A stretch of 33,758 nt of DNA, taken from the NCBI GenBank assembly GCA_002361535.1, contig DETG01000031.1, positions 11,136-44,893 on the forward strand, written 5' to 3'. A program made the translations under genes and the position numbers. Origin of the DNA: Prevotella sp. UBA3294. Lineage in GTDB: Bacteria; Bacteroidota; Bacteroidia; Bacteroidales; Bacteroidaceae. Under the pieces are notes generated by a model, which ran no database searches, was not told where the DNA came from, and saw only the letters and a program-made list of their open reading frames with translations. Below, one piece after another: positions 6,609 through 15,948 of the stretch (its first letter is position 1; every line of letters starts with the position of its first letter).

Positions 6609-8679
6609 ACGCTTTATTATTTTTAAGTGAAACAAAAATGCCGATATAGAAGAAACGGTCACGTGAGGGTACGACAGGCATACCGTTGTCATTGTAGCGG
6701 AAGATGTTCTTGCGACCGAAGATATTGTTCAACGAGGTATAAACGATGACCTTCGGACTCAGCAGATAAGTGAGGTTCACGTCCACGCTGTTATAATGCG
6801 GTGTGGTTCCTGTAGGGAAATGCCTTCCGCTGGCGTAGGATTCCGACAGACCGATGATGGTCTTACCGAAGGTGTATTTTGCTGCCAGTCGCAGATTATG
6901 GCGCGAGGCAAAGTCAGGCATGCGCTCCTCGGTATAGTCAAGATAGAGCCGTTTGGAGTCGTTGAATGAATAAGAAAGTGAGGTCGTCAGAGTCCCCTTG
7001 CCTATGCCGTTCCCCCGTTTGGCGGGGAAAGTCAAATCAATGAAGACATCCACGCCTCGGCTTGTGCCGTAACCATGAGGCTGATAAAAGCCATTCTCCA
7101 ACAGCGGCAAACGATGGTAATTCTTCCAGTAGGGCTCGATGCGCAGGAGAGAGATCTGTGACTTATATTGCATAGAAAGAATGGCATGGTCGGCAATGCT
7201 TTGGCTCAGTGCCTTTCGGTTCATTGCCAGATAGTCATCCTCTGGTGTTTGACTATAACGCCCTGTTACCAACGACAGCTGCAGATGGTTGTCAGGGATA
7301 TAGCTGAGGGTCGTTCTGGGCATCAGCAGAAGGTCTGACCCCATCAACTCACTTCTTGCTGAAAGGTTGAAAAACAGCCGAGGAACGATACGCCACTGGG
7401 TATCCATGTGGGTTGCAAGGATGTTGTAATCAAGTTGATAGCGGTAGTCTTCGTACCTCATCGTACTGTGGCGAAGATAGTCTTCCACCCCAGCCGACAG
7501 CTTGAATACGTCGCTATATACTTTGCGGACTTCTGCCTTCAGATGCACTTCATTTCGGAAGTTGTGATAATGGTCGCCTGCCACGCGTGCATCGTCAATA
7601 TCGCTGAAGACCGTTGAGTTGGCGATACCCGTAAAGAGCGTATAGTTTCTGCCTATCGATGCCCGATGTGTGATATTTGCATAGATATTATGCTCCTTCA
7701 GGAAAAGGCTACGGGTAGGCGAGCTTGGCTCGTAGATACGCTGTCCGACCGACGTCAAGTCATAGCCGACGTACGACTTCAGCACACTCGAAGGGTTGAA
7801 CTCCTTCTTATATTGTGCCTCGCCAGACAGTTTCCGGTAAGGACGAGTAAACTCCTGCCGTTGCGTGAACAACTGATCATACAGTCCCATGCTGGTCAGT
7901 GCGGCATTGAACGACAGACTGCTGTTTCTGTATGCCTTCGTTCCGCCGATATTCCAATCGACTAACGAGGCGCTCACCCCAAACTTATCACTTGTGGCTG
8001 CGTCAGTCGTTTCCATGGGCAGCACAGAAGAAAGTGCCTGTCCATATTCTCCACTATAGCCACCCAATGAGAAGTTGATGCCTTTGAAGAGGAATGGTGA
8101 AAAGCGTCCACGCACGGCAGTATTGTCAGTATTCGTACTGTATGGTACAAGTACGTGCATCCCATTGACGAATGTCTGGCACTCCTCACTCTCCCCTCCC
8201 CTAACATACAGCTTCCCGTTCTCTCCCACTTTCTGAGTGCCGGGTAATGTCTGCAGTGCTGCCACGATGTCACCGCACGAATTACCAGCCATCACCACGT
8301 CGAGTGCATCCATCGTCTTGAAGTTCTCACTTTTGCCAAAGGTAAAGGTGCTGGCCGTCACTACCACTTCATTGATCGTCGTGGTCCGCTCTTTCATACG
8401 GATATCAAGATTAGATAGCTGGTTCACATCTGTTGTCAGCAGATAGTCTTCAAAGCCGATGAAGGTGGCCTTGAGAGTCACCTTGTCTTTGACTGTAGTT
8501 GTGAACGAGAACCTGCCAAGCGAGTCGGCCAGGCATCCGTCGATTGTACCTATTATAAATACGTTGGCACCAGCAAGCGGTTCCTTCCCGTCGCTGACAA
8601 TGCCCGAAATGACATTCTGCGCTGTCAGATTTCCGACAGCCAGCAGCAGTAAAACGATATGTGCAATCCGATGTTTCAT
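6589..8679 (-). CDS. TonB-dependent outer membrane receptor
   Basis: A 696-residue outer membrane receptor. In order: signal peptide (HIVLLLLAVGNLTAQ), a carboxypeptidase-regulatory-like domain (ISGIVSDGKEPLAGANVFI, about 24-100), a plug domain (DIVAALQTLPGTQ, then LYVRGGESEECQTFVNGM), and a C-terminal beta-barrel ending in a strand with a phenylalanine (ISNF). The substrate cannot be told from sequence. There is no SusD partner next to it, so a glycan SusCD pair is unlikely; a small ligand or peptide is possible. I chose ATG 8679 because a -7 box ends four bases upstream. The downstream TPR gene overlaps its stop codon region. The LytTR regulator upstream may control it, which is inference from position only. 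Confidence 0.9.
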   Translation of the reverse strand: MKHRIAHIVLLLLAVGNLTAQNVISGIVSDGKEPLAGANVFIIGTIDGCLADSLGRFSFTTTVKDKVTLKATFIGFEDYLLTTDVNQLSNLDIRMKERTTTINEVVVTASTFTFGKSENFKTMDALDVVMAGNSCGDIVAALQTLPGTQKVGENGKLYVRGGESEECQTFVNGMHVLVPYSTNTDNTAVRGRFSPFLFKGINFSLGGYSGEYGQALSSVLPMETTDAATSDKFGVSASLVDWNIGGTKAYRNSSLSFNAALTSMGLYDQLFTQRQEFTRPYRKLSGEAQYKKEFNPSSVLKSYVGYDLTSVGQRIYEPSSPTRSLFLKEHNIYANITHRASIGRNYTLFTGIANSTVFSDIDDARVAGDHYHNFRNEVHLKAEVRKVYSDVFKLSAGVEDYLRHSTMRYEDYRYQLDYNILATHMDTQWRIVPRLFFNLSARSELMGSDLLLMPRTTLSYIPDNHLQLSLVTGRYSQTPEDDYLAMNRKALSQSIADHAILSMQYKSQISLLRIEPYWKNYHRLPLLENGFYQPHGYGTSRGVDVFIDLTFPAKRGNGIGKGTLTTSLSYSFNDSKRLYLDYTEERMPDFASRHNLRLAAKYTFGKTIIGLSESYASGRHFPTGTTPHYNSVDVNLTYLLSPKVIVYTSLNNIFGRKNIFRYNDNGMPVVPSRDRFFYIGIFVSLKNNKAYDISNF

Positions 8680-8683
8680 GCCG

Positions 8684-8715
8684 CAAAGATACGGCAAGAA
8701 TCTGATGCCTCCAAA
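8684..8715 (-). promoter_or_regulatory. Bacteroidetes-type promoter of the TonB receptor
   Basis: Minus strand TTTG (8712-8715), 20 bases, TATCTTTG (8684-8691), then four bases to the ATG at 8679. The predicted message begins at the start codon, the third leaderless candidate in the window. Confidence 0.78.
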
Positions 8716-8791
8716 TATCCGTGACAGACGGCTAAAACCGCTGACGGAAAACTAAGGACGATGACGGATGACTATCATTCAGGACGAATGA

Positions 8792-9616
8792 CTAAGCGAT
8801 AAAAGCCTTTAGCCGAGGGACAAAAGAGCGGGATACAGGGATACTGTTCGGGCATGTGCCGACTGTCAACTGATAGCCGTTGGAATTGCCCTTCGCCGAG
8901 GTGATATTGTTCACATTGACCACAAATGAGCGATGGCACTGGAAAATACTCCCGCAGTCCTTCAATTCCTCGACAACGGCTGTGAGAGTCGTATGAATCT
9001 CCGTATTTGCAGGCTTTCCGTCACTCATATAGCAAACAGAGACGTTATTCTTTTGTGCTTCGACATACAGCAGACTGTTGACGGGAATCGTGAGATCGTT
9101 CCCTCTCACGTTATGATCATGGATGGTGATCATTATATCTTTCTGTTCCTCAGCCGTATTGCTCAGCAGCACCTCCATCCGGTCTCTCAAGGTGCGGTTA
9201 TACTCGATACCTATGTTGAGTGCTGTCATCAAGCCGCCAATGATCACCGTCCACTGAAGGAACCTAAAGAAGATGAAGACCGTGATAGGATAATGGAAGA
9301 TGAAGGAGAAAAGCAGGAAGTTGCTGATGGCAATAAAAAGGATCAACCCGAGCACGAGAAGCCCTTGATGCCAGACGCGCCAAGGCTTGATGTGAGCATG
9401 CAACGGCCTGCCCACAGCCAAACTATAAATGGCAAAGCAGCCCAATGTGACAAGTCCGAAGAGCGCTGCAGCCAGACATTTATTCCCTTGATACATGCTG
9501 AAACCAAATGGCTGTAACAGATAGAGCACAGCCCAGACAATAACACCATAGAGAAGGCTGTCTTTCAACCACTGCTCACTTTGCCTGAACGGGTATCTTC
9601 GAGTAAGAAATGACAT
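8792..9616 (-). CDS. Membrane-anchored LytTR-family transcription regulator
   Basis: A 274-residue protein with four predicted membrane helices in the first ~135 residues (YGVIVWAVLYLLQPFGFSM, LAAALFGLVTLGCFAIYSLA, GLLVLGLILFIAISNFLLFSF and FIFFRFLQWTVIIGGLMTAL regions). A short linker leads to a C-terminal LytTR DNA-binding domain (about 165-274: SLLYVEAQKNNVSVCY, then FQCHRSFVVNVNNI and VSRSFVPRLKAF). There is no receiver domain, so the membrane part rather than a phosphorelay probably senses the signal. The gene has its own promoter back-to-back with that of the MATE transporter and sits upstream of the TonB receptor, so either neighbour may be a target. After the stop a 6-bp hairpin (8775-8791) has no T-tract. 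Confidence 0.88.
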   Translation of the reverse strand: MSFLTRRYPFRQSEQWLKDSLLYGVIVWAVLYLLQPFGFSMYQGNKCLAAALFGLVTLGCFAIYSLAVGRPLHAHIKPWRVWHQGLLVLGLILFIAISNFLLFSFIFHYPITVFIFFRFLQWTVIIGGLMTALNIGIEYNRTLRDRMEVLLSNTAEEQKDIMITIHDHNVRGNDLTIPVNSLLYVEAQKNNVSVCYMSDGKPANTEIHTTLTAVVEELKDCGSIFQCHRSFVVNVNNITSAKGNSNGYQLTVGTCPNSIPVSRSFVPRLKAFIA

Positions 9617-9675
9617 AACAGAGAGTGTTAATGTAAAATGATCAAAAAATCGTCATTGTAATATTGATATGCGTG

Positions 9676-9706
9676 CAAAGGTACTCAGAATTCCATAGAC
9701 ACCAAA
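9676..9706 (-). promoter_or_regulatory. Promoter of the LytTR gene
   Basis: Minus strand TTTG (9703-9706), 19 bases, TACCTTTG (9676-9683). The predicted leader is about 55 bases, longer than for its neighbours. Confidence 0.78.
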
Positions 9707-9724
9707 AAAAACAAATGAATTTGT

Positions 9725-9755
9725 TTTGTTCTGCTCTCGTTTTTACGTAACTTTG
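9725..9755 (+). promoter_or_regulatory. Promoter of the MATE gene
   Basis: TTTG (9725-9728), 19 bases, TAACTTTG (9748-9755). The ATG at 9774 is 18 bases downstream, so the leader is short. The -33 boxes of this and the LytTR promoter are 18 bases apart, back to back. Confidence 0.78.
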
Positions 9756-9773
9756 CAGTCTGAAACAGCACCC

Positions 9774-11150
9774 ATGAAGAAAAGTGAAGCGTTGTTAGAG
9801 ATGATTCGCACAGGACAGACCATGACGAATCATCAAAAGCTCAACCTGATTGTTCAGTTGAGCATCCCCTCCATATTGGCACAGATCACCAGCGTGATGA
9901 TGTTCTTCATCGATCAGGCCATGGTGGGACGCATCAGCGTGGAAGCTGCTGCCGCCTGCGGTCTGGTAGAGTCATCCACCTGGTTATGTGGCAGTATGAC
10001 GAGTGCCGCTTCGATGGGATTCTCTGTTCAAGTGGCACATTTTATCGGTGCCAATGACTTCGAGAAAGCGCGCGAGGTGTTCCGTCATGGATTGTTGTGC
10101 ACCTTGCTGTTCAGTGTGCTGATCGGCATCAGTGGACTGTGCATCGCCGGACGGCTGCCTTATTGGTTAGGCGGAGGTGCCGACATCGCCGGTGATGCCA
10201 CCATCTATTTCTCCGTATTCATGTTGGTGATGCCTTTCTTCCAACTCTCCAACCTCTCAGGCGCGATGCTGAAATGCAGTGGGAACATGCGCATACCGAG
10301 TATGATGAGCATCGCCATGTGTGTGATGGATGTGGTATTTAACTTTATCTTCATCTTTATTTTCCACCTCGGGGTATTGGGTGTGGCCTTAGGTACCGGA
10401 CTGGCCATGGTGATCGGCGGTAGCGTATTGGCCTATTATGCGATCTTCAGAAGTGAGTCGTTGGCCTTGGTGAGCCGTATGCGACAGCGGATGTCACGAT
10501 TCATGTGGAATGGTCAGTATTTCCGGAATGCCCTGAAGATCAGTATCCCCATGGCTGCCCAAAGCATCCTGATGAGTGGTGCACAGATCGTGAGCACGAT
10601 GATCGTAGCCCCCCTGGGGAATATCGCCATTGCCGCGAACACCTTCGCCATCACGGCAGAGAGCCTGTGCTATATGCCGGGCTATGGCTTAGGCGAGGCC
10701 GCCACAACGCTGATAGGTCAGAGCATGGGAGCAAGCCGGGGAGACCTGTGCAGGAGTTTTGCACGGATGACAGTGTTCTCGGGCATGCTGGTGATGGCCC
10801 TGATGGGAGCGGTGATGTATCTCTTTGCTCCAGAGCTGATGGCATTGATGACTCCTGTGCAGGAGATCGTTGACTTAGGTGCCGGCGTATTGCGCATTGA
10901 AGCCTTTGCCGAACCGATGTTTGCCGCCTCTATCGTATGCTACAGTGCCTTCGTCGGAGCCGGAGACACCTTGCGACCCGCTATCATGAACCTCTGTTCG
11001 ATGTGGTTAGTACGTCTGACGTTAGCCGCTTGGTTAGCCAAGGACTACGGTTTGCAAGGTGTATGGACAGCCATGGCCATTGAACTGACTTTCAGGGGAT
11101 GCATCTTCCTGTGGCGGATGTTCCGAGGAAAATGGATGAAGGGAGTATGA
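9774..11150 (+). CDS. MATE family efflux transporter
   Basis: A 458-residue inner membrane protein with about twelve hydrophobic helices. It shows the MATE pattern of two six-helix halves, beginning LNLIVQLSIPSILAQITSVMMFFIDQAMVGRI and, in the second half, AALKISIPMAAQS-like, with GYGLGEAATTLIGQSMGA. It is expected to export cationic drugs or metabolites with sodium or proton exchange; the substrate is unknown. I chose ATG 9774 (MKKSEALLEM) because an in-frame TTG at 9726 lies in the -33 region. A 65-base purine tract directly follows the stop. The M13 peptidase gene is 97 bases downstream without a visible promoter of its own. Confidence 0.93.
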   Translation: MKKSEALLEMIRTGQTMTNHQKLNLIVQLSIPSILAQITSVMMFFIDQAMVGRISVEAAAACGLVESSTWLCGSMTSAASMGFSVQVAHFIGANDFEKAREVFRHGLLCTLLFSVLIGISGLCIAGRLPYWLGGGADIAGDATIYFSVFMLVMPFFQLSNLSGAMLKCSGNMRIPSMMSIAMCVMDVVFNFIFIFIFHLGVLGVALGTGLAMVIGGSVLAYYAIFRSESLALVSRMRQRMSRFMWNGQYFRNALKISIPMAAQSILMSGAQIVSTMIVAPLGNIAIAANTFAITAESLCYMPGYGLGEAATTLIGQSMGASRGDLCRSFARMTVFSGMLVMALMGAVMYLFAPELMALMTPVQEIVDLGAGVLRIEAFAEPMFAASIVCYSAFVGAGDTLRPAIMNLCSMWLVRLTLAAWLAKDYGLQGVWTAMAIELTFRGCIFLWRMFRGKWMKGV

Positions 11151-11151
11151 T

Positions 11152-11216
11152 AAAAAGAGGAGAGAGAAAAGAGGAGAGAGAAAAGAGGAGAGAGGAGGGA
11201 GAAGAGAGGAGAGAGA
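11152..11216 (+). repeat. 65-base purine-only tract between genes
   Basis: An uninterrupted A/G run built of AGAGGAGAGAGAAA-type words, starting one base after the MATE stop. It has the same composition and word pattern as the tract in prmC (3253-3324). It could form unusual DNA structure (triplex or polypurine) or affect read-through; no function is shown. Confidence 0.85.
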
Positions 11217-11247
11217 TTACCATTGATTCTATATAATAATAACAATA

Positions 11248-13284
11248 ATGAAAACATTGATGAAAACGAGATTACTAACATGGGCACTTGCTCTGACCGT
11301 AGGAACGGCATGGGCACAGAATGGACAGACGGGCATCGACAAGGCCAACCTCGACCTTTCGGTTCGTCCGGGTGATGATTTCTATCAGTATGCTGCAGGA
11401 GGATGGCTGAAGAGTCATCCGTTAGATGCAGAACATGTGGATAACGGTGCGTTCACCGATCTGAGTGAACAGAACCAGAAACGGATTCAGGAACTGATCC
11501 TGCAATATGCCGACAGTAAGCAGACTCAGGGATCGTTAGGACAGAAGATCGGCAGTCTGTATCGGATGATGATGGACAGTGTGCGACTGAACAAAGAAGG
11601 ATATGCACCGCTGAAACCCACCTTAGAGAAAATCGCCGCCATCAAGAGCCGGAAAGAGTATCAATTAGTAACGGCACAGCTCGACCGTCGCGGTGAAAGC
11701 ACGATGATGTTCGGCATGGGCGTGGGGGCTGACATGCGTAATGCCGGCATGAACTTGGTAAGCATCGGACAGGGTGGCTTGGGCTTAGGCACGCGCGACT
11801 ATTACCTGAACGCTGATGAGCAGACCGTGAAGATCCGCGAGGCCTATCAGAACTATCTGCGTAACCTCTTCCTGATGACTGGTAACGACGAAGCTGCTGC
11901 CCAGCGGAAGATGGAGGCCGTGATGGCCATCGAGAAACGGATAGCACAGGTGAGCTATAGCAGGGTGCAGCTGCGCGACATCGATAAGAACTATCATAAG
12001 ATGACATACGCACAGTTGGTGGAGGATTTCCCTGGCATCGACTGGGGGAATATCTTCCTGCTTTCGGGATTCCCCGCTTTCGACTTGGTGGATGTGGGAC
12101 AGCCGGAGCCTATCCACGAGGTGGAGAAGATCTTAGCCGACACACCCCTGGATGACCTGAAAGCCTATGCAGAGATCAAAGTCATCAGCGGCGCTACCAG
12201 TCAGCTGAGTGATAACTTCCGGGCAGAGGCATTCAAACTCAGTCAGGTGATGAACGGCGTACAGCAGGATCGTCCGCGGTGGAAACGTGCCGTGGGACTG
12301 GTGAGCAGCGTGATGGGCGAGGCCATCGGCAAGCTCTATGTAGAGAAGTATTTCCCAGAGAGCAGCAAGCAGCACATGCTACGACTGGTGAGGAATCTGC
12401 AGACAGCTCTGGGCCAGCGCATCGAGGAGGCAACCTGGATGAGTGCCGAGACCAAGGCTAAGGCCAAGGATAAGTTAGAGAACTTCATCGTGAAGATCGG
12501 CTATCCCGACAAATGGAAGGACTATAGCGGTCTGCAGGTGGATGAGAAACTCTCCTTGTATGAGAACCTGCAGAACATCTCCGAGTTCCTGACCCTCGAC
12601 GAACTGCAGCGAAAGGTGAACAAACCCGTGGATAAGATGGAGTGGCTGATGACACCGCAGACCATTAACGCCTACTACAACCCCACTACCAACGAGATCT
12701 GCTTCCCTGCCGCCATCCTACAACCACCGTTCTTCGATCCGAATGCCGACGATGCCGTGAACTACGGTGCCATCGGTGGAGTGATCGGTCATGAGATGAG
12801 TCATGGTTTCGATGACCAAGGATCGCAGTTCGACAAGACGGGAAACCAACATAACTGGTGGACGGAGCAGGATAAGAAGAACTACGACCAGCGCACCAAG
12901 GTACTGGAGGATTTCTTCAGTACGGTGGAGGCTGTCCCCGGAAAGAATATCAACGGAAAGCAGACATTAGGTGAGAATATCGGCGACAACGGCGGACTGA
13001 ACGTGGCATTCCGCGCCCTGAAGAACGCCATGCAGGAGAATCCGCTGGGTGTGATCGACGGATTCACGCCCGAACAGCGTTTCTTCCTCTCCTGGGCTCG
13101 TGTATGGGCAAGTAATATGCGACCGGAATATGTGGAATACCTCATCACCGTGGATACACACTCACCCAATCAGGCCCGCGTGAATGCCGCCCTGCCACAT
13201 ATCGATGCCTGGTATGACGCGTTCAAAGTGAAGAAGGGCGACAAGCTGTTCATCCCGAAAAAGAAACGAGCACAGATCTGGTAA
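11248..13284 (+). CDS. M13 family zinc metallopeptidase
   Basis: A 678-residue neprilysin-like (PepO-type) endopeptidase, expected outside the cytoplasm where it cleaves small peptides. A signal peptide covers residues 1-23 (ALALTVGTAWAQ). The M13 N-terminal phrase GDDFYQYAAGGWLK follows, and the zinc site HEMSH (H515, E516, H519) has the third ligand E576 in ENIGDNGG. VNAALPHIDAWYDAF near the end is typical of the family C-terminus. The length matches full-length members and nothing is missing. I used ATG 11248; a second ATG four codons in is equally possible. I see no Bacteroidetes promoter in the 97-base gap upstream, so it may be transcribed with the MATE gene. The helicase gene follows after 11 bases. 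Confidence 0.93.
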   Translation: MKTLMKTRLLTWALALTVGTAWAQNGQTGIDKANLDLSVRPGDDFYQYAAGGWLKSHPLDAEHVDNGAFTDLSEQNQKRIQELILQYADSKQTQGSLGQKIGSLYRMMMDSVRLNKEGYAPLKPTLEKIAAIKSRKEYQLVTAQLDRRGESTMMFGMGVGADMRNAGMNLVSIGQGGLGLGTRDYYLNADEQTVKIREAYQNYLRNLFLMTGNDEAAAQRKMEAVMAIEKRIAQVSYSRVQLRDIDKNYHKMTYAQLVEDFPGIDWGNIFLLSGFPAFDLVDVGQPEPIHEVEKILADTPLDDLKAYAEIKVISGATSQLSDNFRAEAFKLSQVMNGVQQDRPRWKRAVGLVSSVMGEAIGKLYVEKYFPESSKQHMLRLVRNLQTALGQRIEEATWMSAETKAKAKDKLENFIVKIGYPDKWKDYSGLQVDEKLSLYENLQNISEFLTLDELQRKVNKPVDKMEWLMTPQTINAYYNPTTNEICFPAAILQPPFFDPNADDAVNYGAIGGVIGHEMSHGFDDQGSQFDKTGNQHNWWTEQDKKNYDQRTKVLEDFFSTVEAVPGKNINGKQTLGENIGDNGGLNVAFRALKNAMQENPLGVIDGFTPEQRFFLSWARVWASNMRPEYVEYLITVDTHSPNQARVNAALPHIDAWYDAFKVKKGDKLFIPKKKRAQIW

Positions 13285-13295
13285 AAGGATAGCTC

Positions 13296-15941
13296 ATGAT
13301 AGGTGAAAGGCAGTTCAACGAGGAACAGCAGGCGGTGATCGAGGCCACCGGCGGCTATCACCTGGTGCTGGCACCGCCAGGATGCGGAAAGACTGCCGTG
13401 CTGGCGGAGCGAATCATCAGGGCTCACGAACGAGGCGTGCCATTTGAGGAAATGGCATGCCTCACCTTTACCAACAGGGCTTCGCGAGGCATGCGGGAAC
13501 GCATAGAGTTGTTCTCTGCCTCAAACCAACTTGACACGAGCGGTCTCTTTGTGGGGAACGTGCACCGCTTCTGTTCCCAGTTCCTGTTTGATAACGGAGT
13601 GGTGGAAGAAGATACGTCGATCATCGATAACGACGTGTCGGTGAGTATCATGGCCGACTATATGGGTGAGGATGAACTACAGATACTGGCCGATAACAAG
13701 AGTCGCCAGCGCTACTCGCAGGTAATGAACCTGCAACACCTGATGGTGCAGTGCAGGCGACATGACCCAGGCAACCTGATGGTTCATCGGGATGCACTGT
13801 CACCAGCAGCCCTGCGAGAACTGTGTACGGATTTCTGTCTTCCCTATACGCAAGACTCCACCATTGAGCTGTATGAGCATATCGATCACTATGCCAGTCA
13901 GCCGATATGGATGAGTGCCGAGGCACAGTCGTTGCTGAAAGCCTTCTATGCGGCACGCTGCTATGAACGGTATAAGGAGGAGCATCACCTGCTTGACTTC
14001 GAAGACCTGCTGCTGCGCACCTATGCAGAACTGACAGACCCCTCCACCTCACCTTCATCGGCATCAAGAAAGAGATACCGGTGGATTCAGGTGGATGAGG
14101 TACAAGACCTGAACCCCTTGCAGTTAGCTATCATCGACCTGTTCACCGCCGAGGATGCCACCGTCGTCTATTTAGGGGATGCCCAGCAGGCTATCTTCTC
14201 TTTTATGGGGGCTAAACTCGACACGCTGAACATGTTACGCCAGCGATGCGGTGCGGATGGCCTACATAATTTCTATGTGAACTACCGTTCACCCAAGTAT
14301 CTGTTGGATATCTACAACCGTTATGGAGAACACCAATTAGGCATTGCACCGGAACTGTTGCCAAGAAGCCAGGGTGAAGACCGGCAGAAAGAACCGGGAG
14401 CAGTACGGTTGATAGAGAGTCAGACTCACATCGATGAATGCCATGAGGTGGCACACATGGTAGAGCAGCTGGCACAAGAACACCCCTCCGACACCCTTGC
14501 GGTGATTGTGGCTTTCAACAACGATGCAGACGATGTGAGCAAAGCGCTGCGAGTACCACATTTCAAGATTTCCGGCGTGGATGTGTTCACGACGGCCGAT
14601 GTGCGCCTGCTGCTGTCGCATTTCAATGTGATGATGCAGGAGACGAATTTTATAGCCTGGGCACGGATCTTCACAGGATTGAGACTTTTTGGCAGTCATT
14701 CGGCGGCTCGCCAGTTTATGCACGAGTTGATGACACGCGCCATCTCACCAGTTGACTTCCTGCAATATGAGGGGACAAGCTATCTGAATGAATTCCTGAA
14801 AGACTACCAGGAGCATGATATCGTCATCTTTGATACAGAGACCACCGGACTGGACGTCTTCGAGGATGATGTGGTACAGATAGCAGCGGTGAAGGTGCGG
14901 GCAGGAAAAGTTATCGATACCTTGAACCTGTTCGTGGAGACAGAACGAGAGATCCCTTCCATGTTGGGGGATGTCGTGAACCCGCTGGTGGAGGAGTATG
15001 CCCGTCAGGAACACCTCTCCCACCGTGAGGCAATGAGCCGTTTCGCCGAGTTCGCTGCCGGATGTATGATCTTAGGACATAATGCCACCTACGATTATCA
15101 GATCATGGATCACAACATGCGCCGCTATTGCCAGGGATGTGAGATGGCACAGCTATGGCCCACCTATTACGACTCACTGAAGCTGGCAAGACTGGTGATG
15201 CCCAACCTGCGGAGCTATAAGTTGAAAGACCTGCTGGCGACTCTTCATCTGGAAGGTGAAAACTCCCATCTGGCCAATGATGACATCATGGCCACACTGA
15301 GTGTGGTGAACGCATGCTATCAACGGGGAAGGGAGATGATTGAGGCGCAGCTGTCATTTCTTCACCAGCATGCTTCAGTGATAGGACGTTTCCGTCGTCT
15401 CTATGGAGAGATCTATGCTCATACACACAAACTGATGTACCAACGTCAGGAGAACTCCGACCTGGTGAGCGAGATGACCTATGTCTATCAGCATCTGCGC
15501 GAGATGAAACGTATCGGGGAGATTCCCAAACTGTCGTATATCCTCGACTATCTGAATGTTGACCTGTTGCAAGGGGAAGCATCGTTGAGTGAACAGCTAT
15601 CAGCCCACATGCAGGAGATCAACACCTTGAAGGAGGCTGATCTCTGTGGCAGTAAAAGCATGCATGAGCGGGTGTTCGTCTCAACGGTTCACAAAGCAAA
15701 AGGACTTGAGTTCGATGACGTCATCGTGTTTGATGCCGTAAAAGGGAAGTTCCCCAGCTATTATGCCGACGAGACAGCAGTGCGGGGTGAAGAGGCACGG
15801 AAATTCTATGTGGCCATCTCCCGTGCCAAGAAACGACTTGTCGTGACATACTCCCGTCAGTATGTGTCACCTTGGGGCAGGGTGATGTCACGTGAACTCT
15901 CCCCCTACCTTACACCTATCCGTTCTTTTTTTGAGAAATAG
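13296..15941 (+). CDS. UvrD-type helicase with embedded DEDDh exonuclease
   Basis: An 881-residue superfamily 1A DNA helicase with a 3'-5' exonuclease domain inserted between its two halves. Helicase motifs: Walker A APPGCGKT (26-33), Ia CLTFTNRASRGMRERI (55-70), II VDEVQD (266-271), III YLGDAQQAIFSF (292-303), IV YVNYRSP (327-333), V STVHKAKGLEFD (796-807) and VI YVAISRAKKR (838-847). The insert at about 507-670 has exo I FDTETTGL (D513, E515), exo II GHNATYD (H595, D600) and exo III HLANDD (H658, D662/D663). All catalytic residues look intact. It probably unwinds and trims DNA in repair or replication restart. Its start is 11 bases after the M13 stop. Its stop is 7 bases from the convergent glycohydrolase stop. 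Confidence 0.92.
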   Translation: MIGERQFNEEQQAVIEATGGYHLVLAPPGCGKTAVLAERIIRAHERGVPFEEMACLTFTNRASRGMRERIELFSASNQLDTSGLFVGNVHRFCSQFLFDNGVVEEDTSIIDNDVSVSIMADYMGEDELQILADNKSRQRYSQVMNLQHLMVQCRRHDPGNLMVHRDALSPAALRELCTDFCLPYTQDSTIELYEHIDHYASQPIWMSAEAQSLLKAFYAARCYERYKEEHHLLDFEDLLLRTYAELTDPSTSPSSASRKRYRWIQVDEVQDLNPLQLAIIDLFTAEDATVVYLGDAQQAIFSFMGAKLDTLNMLRQRCGADGLHNFYVNYRSPKYLLDIYNRYGEHQLGIAPELLPRSQGEDRQKEPGAVRLIESQTHIDECHEVAHMVEQLAQEHPSDTLAVIVAFNNDADDVSKALRVPHFKISGVDVFTTADVRLLLSHFNVMMQETNFIAWARIFTGLRLFGSHSAARQFMHELMTRAISPVDFLQYEGTSYLNEFLKDYQEHDIVIFDTETTGLDVFEDDVVQIAAVKVRAGKVIDTLNLFVETEREIPSMLGDVVNPLVEEYARQEHLSHREAMSRFAEFAAGCMILGHNATYDYQIMDHNMRRYCQGCEMAQLWPTYYDSLKLARLVMPNLRSYKLKDLLATLHLEGENSHLANDDIMATLSVVNACYQRGREMIEAQLSFLHQHASVIGRFRRLYGEIYAHTHKLMYQRQENSDLVSEMTYVYQHLREMKRIGEIPKLSYILDYLNVDLLQGEASLSEQLSAHMQEINTLKEADLCGSKSMHERVFVSTVHKAKGLEFDDVIVFDAVKGKFPSYYADETAVRGEEARKFYVAISRAKKRLVVTYSRQYVSPWGRVMSRELSPYLTPIRSFFEK

Positions 15942-15948
15942 CAGCCAC

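Noticed and set aside
13648..14067. 139-residue frame antisense to the helicase
   Set aside because: Low-complexity Ser/Arg/Pro composition typical of an out-of-frame shadow.
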